From UBA6244 sp965140775 (lineage in GTDB: Bacteria > Bacteroidota > Bacteroidia > Bacteroidales > F082), in the NCBI GenBank assembly GCA_965140775.1, contig OZ223471.1, positions 1,674,001 to 1,738,000 on the forward strand: 64,000 nt of DNA. The letters are read 5' to 3'. The translations under genes were made by a program, and so were the position numbers. Below are positions 58,663 to 64,000 of the stretch, piece after piece. The notes under the pieces are model-generated. The model did no database searches, was not told the origin of the DNA, and was given only the letters and a program-made list of their open reading frames with translations. Numbering within the stretch: the stretch's first letter is position 1; each line of letters starts with the position of its first letter.

Positions 58663-59545
58663 CACCGGCCAGCGCTTTTTGGGCTGCCAATCGTCCTATT
58701 TCCACCAACTCTTCGGCCTTGTAAAAATCGAACATGGTACTGGCTTCCCTGGAAACCTGTATCAATAGGTCGGGTGGGTATTTTTCCATGGACACTTCGG
58801 CAATGTGTTGGGTCATTAAGGCCAGGGTTTTGTTCATCAGGTCGAAATAGCCCAATTGTTCTTCACTTTCCTTGGCATTTCCCCAGTTAAACTGATGGTA
58901 GAAGTCCTTCATTTTCTGTTGATATATGCTCAGCCGGTTCTGCTTTTCTTCTTTGGTAACGCGGGGTTTATCGAGGGGAATGTCGGCGTTTACGTTTACC
59001 GCCACCAAGAGGTCACCCTCGGTTCTGGTCACTTGACTTATGGGCAGGTTGTTGAGCACACCACCGTCGATGAGTAGTCCGTTTTTAATTTTTACAGGCT
59101 GCAACACCGTAGGTATGGCGATGGAAGCACGAATGGCTTTGTAAATGCTTCCGGAGGTAAAAACCACTTCCTTTTTGTTGAGCAAATCTACGGCCACCGC
59201 GGCATATGGAATATGCAAATCCTCGATGTTTTTGTCGGAAATAAATTCCTTCATCCTGTTCAATACCTTGTCGCCTTTTACCAGTCCCTGGGTACTGAAG
59301 GTAAAATCTATCAGACTAAGTACTTTGGTGCGATCGAGCGTATAGAGCCACTGTTTAAACTCTTCCATCTTTCCCAAAGCATACACTGCACCCACCAGCG
59401 CACCCATGGAGGTGCCGGCGATGGACGTGATTTCAAAGCCTTGTTTCTCAAGCTCTTCAATTATACCAATGTGGGCAATTCCCCGTGCGCCGCCACCCGA
59501 AAGCACCAATGCAATTTTGTTATTCGTTGTCATGATCTGTTCCAT
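58652..59545 (-). CDS. Patatin-like phospholipase (RssA type)
   Basis: 297 residues. Patatin motifs: oxyanion loop LVLSGGGARGIAHIG, nucleophile elbow IAGTSMGALVG and LLIDGGVLNNLP (Asp-Gly-Gly) form the Ser-Asp dyad. Likely a cytoplasmic lipid acyl hydrolase. A TACCTTTG box (minus, 59564-59571) lies over an earlier possible TTG start, so translation should begin at 59545 (or 59533). The ogt gene overlaps its 3' end. Confidence 0.88.
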   Translation of the reverse strand: MEQIMTTNNKIALVLSGGGARGIAHIGIIEELEKQGFEITSIAGTSMGALVGAVYALGKMEEFKQWLYTLDRTKVLSLIDFTFSTQGLVKGDKVLNRMKEFISDKNIEDLHIPYAAVAVDLLNKKEVVFTSGSIYKAIRASIAIPTVLQPVKIKNGLLIDGGVLNNLPISQVTRTEGDLLVAVNVNADIPLDKPRVTKEEKQNRLSIYQQKMKDFYHQFNWGNAKESEEQLGYFDLMNKTLALMTQHIAEVSMEKYPPDLLIQVSREASTMFDFYKAEELVEIGRLAAQKALAGDGK

Positions 59546-59586
59546 TTGCAGGTGTATTTCCTGCAAAGGTAGGTATTATTCGCAGG

Positions 59587-62500
59587 TTAGTACTTCATGA
59601 TTTTTTCGGTGGTAATGCGGTCGCCTACCCTGATTTGCAAGAAGTAAATTCCTGAACTGAGGTTGCTTAAGTCGATTTCTGTGTGGATGCTGTTTCCATC
59701 CACAGGCCATGTATAAGTTGCCACCTGACCCATCACTGCATTGGTGAGCGTGGCCGTAACATGCACATTGCTAACTCCTTCCATGTTCAATTGAATTTTA
59801 CCGGAGGTAGGGTTTGGATATAAACTGACGGTGGTTGACAACTTCCGCTGACTGATGGAGGTAATATTTCCCATGCCAAATTCAAACACCGAAAAATTCC
59901 CGAAATCAGGGTCTAGGGTGTGGAGGATGTTTCCATCGGCATCCTTCACGCGAATATAACCCGTTCCCTGAGCAGGCTGTGCCCAGAAATCCAATCCGTT
60001 TCCGCCACTGTCGTCGATTCGTAGCTGATAACATCCCGGACCCAACAAAAATCCATCATCATATACGGTGGTGTTTTCGCAATCGTACCGTTCAAAATAC
60101 ACATTTCCATCGCCATCGTACAATGTGTAGGAGGTTTGGTAACCGTAGTTGTTTGTTTTTAATTGAATGTAAATCAGCTCGTTGGCCGGATATACATCGA
60201 TGTCGTCGAAAGGTGCCGTGAGGCTGTTGTTGTGTGGATACTCGTCCGTGCCATTGTTGGGTTGACTGATATGGACGGTAAACCGGTCGGCAGTTCCAAG
60301 CCAGAACGAAAGTTGAGATACGGGAAGGACTACGGTATCCTTTTCCAGGAAGTTGAGCGATCCTGTCCAGGTAAGGTTTTCCGTTTCGCCACCTTCCACA
60401 AAATATTCGATGTTGAGGCTGGTGAGGGGTGTACTTCCGGTATTTTGTATCACAATTTCGGGGTAGGAGCATGCCGGGTTAAAGCGCGTTTGGCTTGCAT
60501 CTTCCGAGTTGGGTTTGAGGATTTTATCGATGGAAGCGTCCAGACTAAAGTTGGGTGCGCCATAGGTAATCAACTGATTGTTAACGATGTAATTGCTGGC
60601 TCCGTTGGCATAAATCAATCCATAATCCAGTTGATGGGTTTCGCCCGGTTGTACGAATTCTGTCAGGTCAAATTCATATACATCGCTGGGTGCCCCGGGA
60701 CACCATCCGGCACGGTCGTAAATCCAGGTTCCTCCCTGAGGGAAAATGGCATTGTCGGCACATTCTTTCCAAACCCGCCATTCGTATTCTACCTCTCCGC
60801 CATCGATGTTGAGGGTGTGGTTTCGTGCGGTAAATTCACCCTGTTGTCCGTGACCGGTAATCACCGACCTGAATTTGTATGCACCGGCGTATGGTTTAAA
60901 ATAAAAATCACGTGGTTCGAAGGCGCGATCGTCCATAATGTCGGTGTAGTTTTTGCTGTCGGCACGCCATATCTGGTTGAAATACAGCACATCTCTAGGT
61001 GGTGTTCCCACGATATACATAAAGCGGATGTCCATATCTTCCTGACGTTGTCCACCCCGTTCGATGGTCATGCGCTTGGTGCCTTTCAATACAGGTGCGT
61101 AGTCGGTAACGTCGAAGGCCCAGGTTTTGCCCTCCATGCCCAAATCGAGGTAGATGCCGTAGGGGGTAACAAACGACATGATTTCCACCTTGGCGGGATA
61201 GCGTCCATAATAACTCAACTGACTGATTTCGATGGTGTCGGTGGCCGCTACCAACATGGAGTCCGTTGCTATTCCTTCGGGATCGAACGTATGTACATAT
61301 TGTGAAGCCCAAAACTCATTTACCGATATTTGATTGATGCTGTCGGAGTGGGTGGTTCCGTATTGGGGGATAATCTCATATGCCCGCACGATATTGGGGT
61401 TGAGCCTGACGGAGTCGGTCACGATTTCATCGGTAATGGTGAGGTTGTAGTTGCCTTGCAAAAAGCTGATATTCGGACGGTTTTGGGTGGCTTCAAACCC
61501 TTTGTTCAATTGGTTTCCACGTTCCCAAACCCAGTAAAGGTAGTCGGTTATCTGGGCTGTTTCGGCATTGGGAGATAGGTCTGCAACCGTTGTACCGGAA
61601 CCTTCATTAAGCGGATAGTAAGCCACAAGGTTGCTGTAATCGGGGTGGGTATTGTCCAACGATTTATACATCCAATTCTGAATGGTTTCGCCGGTAAGTT
61701 CCTTGTTCCAAACCCGAAATTCGCTGATTTTACCGTAGTAGGAACGGTCGGCAGTGCCACTGGTGGCCAATATCATCTGTTGAATGTTCATCGGAAGGGT
61801 TTTTCCCGTGCCATCCAACCAAAGTTGTCCGTTGTGGTAGATGCTCATGATGCCTGTGGCGCCATTTTTGGTAAAGGCCCAATGACTCCAGCTTCCTTCG
61901 TATTCATTGGGAAAAGCTGCCTTGTCGATGCGGTCGTATCCACCGCCGCTATTACCACAATCAAAATATACATTGCCATTGCCCCAGGGCAGATGGATGT
62001 TTACTGTTCGGTTGTTGTTGTCGTCATTGGCGTAAACAATGCTGTTGTTGGAGGGTTGCAAATTTTCGTTTCCATAGCTCCAGAAACTCACGGTAATTTC
62101 ATCGGAAATGGACGAAAAGGGAGTAGTAGGAATGTCTATTTGTCCGTTTACGGAGTTTAAATTATAGCCATTGTTGGCCACCAATCCGGCTGTAAATGGG
62201 AGGTTTTCTCCTTCAATATCCAGGGGGTCATCGGGGGTGTTGTTGGTAAACGAAAATTCCACCAAAAGGTTGGAAGTGCCATCCCAATTAAAGGGTGTGT
62301 GAAACTGAATACGGTTTGTTCCGTTGGTGAAAAGCCTGTCGTAGAAATACACTTCCGAGAAATCATCCACATCAGGGGTGCCGCTGTTGAGGTTGGTTTT
62401 GTCGGTAGCCTTTATCCTAACCCGTAAATAATGGGCGGCGGCTCCATTGTTCAATACGTTGAATATAAGTCCGTTGATATCGCCGGAAGTGAGTCCTGCC

Positions 62501-63039
62501 GACATAAGTTCCGATTGCAAAAATAAATATTGTGATTTTCCGCTATGGTTTTCAGTGGCCAACACTTGTCCCAGCGACAGGTTACCTGACCCTACGGGGA
62601 TGATGTTTTCGGAGATGGTATTGTTGATTATCACATTCTTTTCACGGTACTGGTAGTAGTCGAACAGCGGTGTTGTTACATATGGAAAACTGCTTCCTGA
62701 AAAGGCTGAGATACTATGGGAGTTGGTAAAACTTAGTACCGAGTCCACCCGCGATGAATCGATGATGTAGGTGTTGCAACTATAATCCCATTCGCCACAA
62801 CCCCTGTTGGTATTGCCGGGCACCGAAATCAAACCGTCTTTGCAACGCATGTTGTACAGCATGATGATTTTCTCATAAGTTTGGTCGGGACCGTCAGGGA
62901 AGTCGATCACCGTGTCGCGACCCTGAGGACTGTTGGTTTGTGTGTAGTTAAAGGTTTGAATCATGAGTGTGTCGCCCGGGTTTTGAGCAAACAAAGGGGC
63001 GGACAAAATGAGCAAGATAAGGGAGTAAAATGTTTTCAT
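59587..63039 (-). CDS. Large T9SS protein with LamG and PNGase F-like domains
   Basis: 1150 residues. Signal peptide (MKTFYSLILLILSAPLFAQ). N-terminal region with YEKIIMLYNMRCKDG and GCGEWDYSCNTYI. A LamG/concanavalin-like domain (about 290-480: ITVSFWSYGNENLQPS, SHWAFTKNGATGIMSIYHNG, ISEFRVWNKELTG). A PNGase F-like part (about 610-800: VTPYGIYLDLGMEGKTWAFD, ITGHGQQGEF, PQGGTWIYDRAGWCPG). It ends in a T9SS domain (VSLYPNPTSGKIQLNME to RITTEKIMKY). It may cut or bind glycoprotein glycans outside the cell. Catalytic residues of PNGase F were not confirmed. Monocistronic. Confidence 0.8.
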   Translation of the reverse strand: MKTFYSLILLILSAPLFAQNPGDTLMIQTFNYTQTNSPQGRDTVIDFPDGPDQTYEKIIMLYNMRCKDGLISVPGNTNRGCGEWDYSCNTYIIDSSRVDSVLSFTNSHSISAFSGSSFPYVTTPLFDYYQYREKNVIINNTISENIIPVGSGNLSLGQVLATENHSGKSQYLFLQSELMSAGLTSGDINGLIFNVLNNGAAAHYLRVRIKATDKTNLNSGTPDVDDFSEVYFYDRLFTNGTNRIQFHTPFNWDGTSNLLVEFSFTNNTPDDPLDIEGENLPFTAGLVANNGYNLNSVNGQIDIPTTPFSSISDEITVSFWSYGNENLQPSNNSIVYANDDNNNRTVNIHLPWGNGNVYFDCGNSGGGYDRIDKAAFPNEYEGSWSHWAFTKNGATGIMSIYHNGQLWLDGTGKTLPMNIQQMILATSGTADRSYYGKISEFRVWNKELTGETIQNWMYKSLDNTHPDYSNLVAYYPLNEGSGTTVADLSPNAETAQITDYLYWVWERGNQLNKGFEATQNRPNISFLQGNYNLTITDEIVTDSVRLNPNIVRAYEIIPQYGTTHSDSINQISVNEFWASQYVHTFDPEGIATDSMLVAATDTIEISQLSYYGRYPAKVEIMSFVTPYGIYLDLGMEGKTWAFDVTDYAPVLKGTKRMTIERGGQRQEDMDIRFMYIVGTPPRDVLYFNQIWRADSKNYTDIMDDRAFEPRDFYFKPYAGAYKFRSVITGHGQQGEFTARNHTLNIDGGEVEYEWRVWKECADNAIFPQGGTWIYDRAGWCPGAPSDVYEFDLTEFVQPGETHQLDYGLIYANGASNYIVNNQLITYGAPNFSLDASIDKILKPNSEDASQTRFNPACSYPEIVIQNTGSTPLTSLNIEYFVEGGETENLTWTGSLNFLEKDTVVLPVSQLSFWLGTADRFTVHISQPNNGTDEYPHNNSLTAPFDDIDVYPANELIYIQLKTNNYGYQTSYTLYDGDGNVYFERYDCENTTVYDDGFLLGPGCYQLRIDDSGGNGLDFWAQPAQGTGYIRVKDADGNILHTLDPDFGNFSVFEFGMGNITSISQRKLSTTVSLYPNPTSGKIQLNMEGVSNVHVTATLTNAVMGQVATYTWPVDGNSIHTEIDLSNLSSGIYFLQIRVGDRITTEKIMKY

Positions 63040-63211
63040 ACGCGAGGAAAGTTTTTTTTGAACGTATTTGCATGTGTGAGCGGGACAAATGTAGGGTTTT
63101 TTCGGCGGAAAGGAAAGCTGTTGTTGATTCTGGTGGGGTTGAAAAACATAGATATACGTAACAGCTTGTTAGGAGTGATTCCCGGTTGGGTATTGGCGCA
63201 ATTTCCACTCC

Positions 63212-64000
63212 TTACTTATACACCACCTGTTGTGGTTTGGTGTACAGAAAGTTCAAACGGTCAAGGAGGTTCTGTGTGGAAAAAGAAAACCCGATATGGT
63301 TGATGCCCGATGGTGTAACAGGAAAATAGGCCACCCTGAATTCGAAGGAAGTAAAGGCCAGGAAATCGTTTCGGACGTAGGCACCCACCCCAAAATTGGT
63401 GAGTAGCTGACGGTTGCCCAACTTCATTTCCTGCGGACCGATGGTCCCCACGCTGCCAAATCCCAGCAGGGCAACGCGAAAGCCAAAAAGGTAAAAGGGC
63501 GTATAATCAATAAAAGTAGTTTCCAAAAAAGTTCGTTGTTGGCCATAAAACGATTGACTGCTGAGACCCACAAATCCATATTCCTCACCTAAATAGAGCA
63601 AGTCGTTGGAAAACCTGTTGATGGAAGAAGTGATGGTGAATTCGGTCACCACCCTGAACTTGTTACGCTTTTTAACAATTAAATCTGTAAGGTGTATGGC
63701 TTCAAATTTGAAAGCACCCTGTTCCCATCCGTCGGTAAAATGACTTCCCACCTCAATTTTACCAAAAATAAAACCCAGGTGATTGATGTGGGTGGTAACG
63801 CCCAAGCCCAGACCGGCATAGGGTTTTTCCATAAATTCTGTCCAGGAGTAGCCTCCTGTTATGCTGGCTTGAAACCCATATGGAACATATTCTGCTTTTC
63901 CAAAATTGAGCAGGTAGTTGGTGCGGTAATAATCTTGTTTTGAAACAACCAGATTACCAAGCAGATAGTCGTAGTTGAAAAATTGGCTGTTGGTGTCCGG
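63212..64000 (-). CDS. Outer-membrane beta-barrel-like protein, 5' part beyond window
   Basis: The frame is open to the right edge; 262 C-terminal residues are in the window. Alternating polar and hydrophobic strands with aromatic ends (FQASITGGYSWTEFM, GLGLGVTTHINHLGFIFG, FRVVTEFTITSSINRFSND, INHIGFSFSTQNLLDRLNF) suggest a beta-barrel. No named family recognised. An internal ATG at 63830-63832 is not the true start because coding-like sequence continues upstream without a stop. Confidence 0.6.
   Translation of the reverse strand, partial: PDTNSQFFNYDYLLGNLVVSKQDYYRTNYLLNFGKAEYVPYGFQASITGGYSWTEFMEKPYAGLGLGVTTHINHLGFIFGKIEVGSHFTDGWEQGAFKFEAIHLTDLIVKKRNKFRVVTEFTITSSINRFSNDLLYLGEEYGFVGLSSQSFYGQQRTFLETTFIDYTPFYLFGFRVALLGFGSVGTIGPQEMKLGNRQLLTNFGVGAYVRNDFLAFTSFEFRVAYFPVTPSGINHIGFSFSTQNLLDRLNFLYTKPQQVVYK

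Overview
The window is chromosomal DNA from a member of the Bacteroidota. Four proteins end in the 'FPNP...GxYxLxV...' type of type IX secretion (T9SS) sorting domain. Start codons mostly lack Shine-Dalgarno sequences. Several genes are preceded by the Bacteroidota-type promoter (TTG, 19-20 nt, TAnnTTTG). Rubrerythrin, T9SS multihaem cytochrome and chemotaxis genes fit a free-living, oxygen-tolerant anaerobe or microaerobe; the genus cannot be read from the sequence.

Layout. 1-1.9 kb: start of carA with a leader-peptide attenuator, then a RAYT/IS200-like transposase flanked by REP-like palindromes and a tandem array. 1.9-8.6 kb: exonuclease III, an exported S37 peptidase fused to a VOC domain, a chagasin-like inhibitor, a SulP transporter, and an arsenic pair (arsC, acr3). 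9.1-19.9 kb: a small J-domain/RHH-like module, then a chemosensory operon (STAS, CheY, CheA, CheW, MCP, CheR, a kinase-like protein without its histidine, CheD, CheB) and a hybrid kinase. 20-26.7 kb: tRNA-Ser, then a divergent SOS-like cassette: LexA-like regulator plus DEDDh/GIY-YIG nuclease one way, Y-family polymerase plus short DnaE the other.

26.7-45 kb: repeat-rich intergenic DNA, then housekeeping and envelope genes (BASS transporter, acyltransferase, pentahaem T9SS cytochrome, CvfB, rubrerythrin, ffh, folD, queE, rnpB, tatA, MATE, dgkA, an N-acetylglucosamine kinase-like protein). 45.9-49.4 kb: a LytS/LytTR two-component pair whose genes overlap, by 4 nt each, with a lipoprotein made of five glycogen-binding-like modules. 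50-53 kb: a LruC-domain surface protein with a small lipoprotein. 54.5-56.6 kb: a compact RiPP locus with a 28-residue Cys-rich precursor missing from standard ORF calls, a radical SAM/SPASM maturase and an unknown 183-residue partner. 57-64 kb: Fic, Ogt, patatin, a 1150-residue T9SS protein with LamG and PNGase F-like parts, and an outer-membrane protein running off the right edge.

The most novel items are the RiPP locus, the carA leader attenuator, the kinase-like protein with Asn in place of the phospho-acceptor His in the chemotaxis operon, the sensor/lipoprotein operon, and several families of palindromic dispersed repeats.
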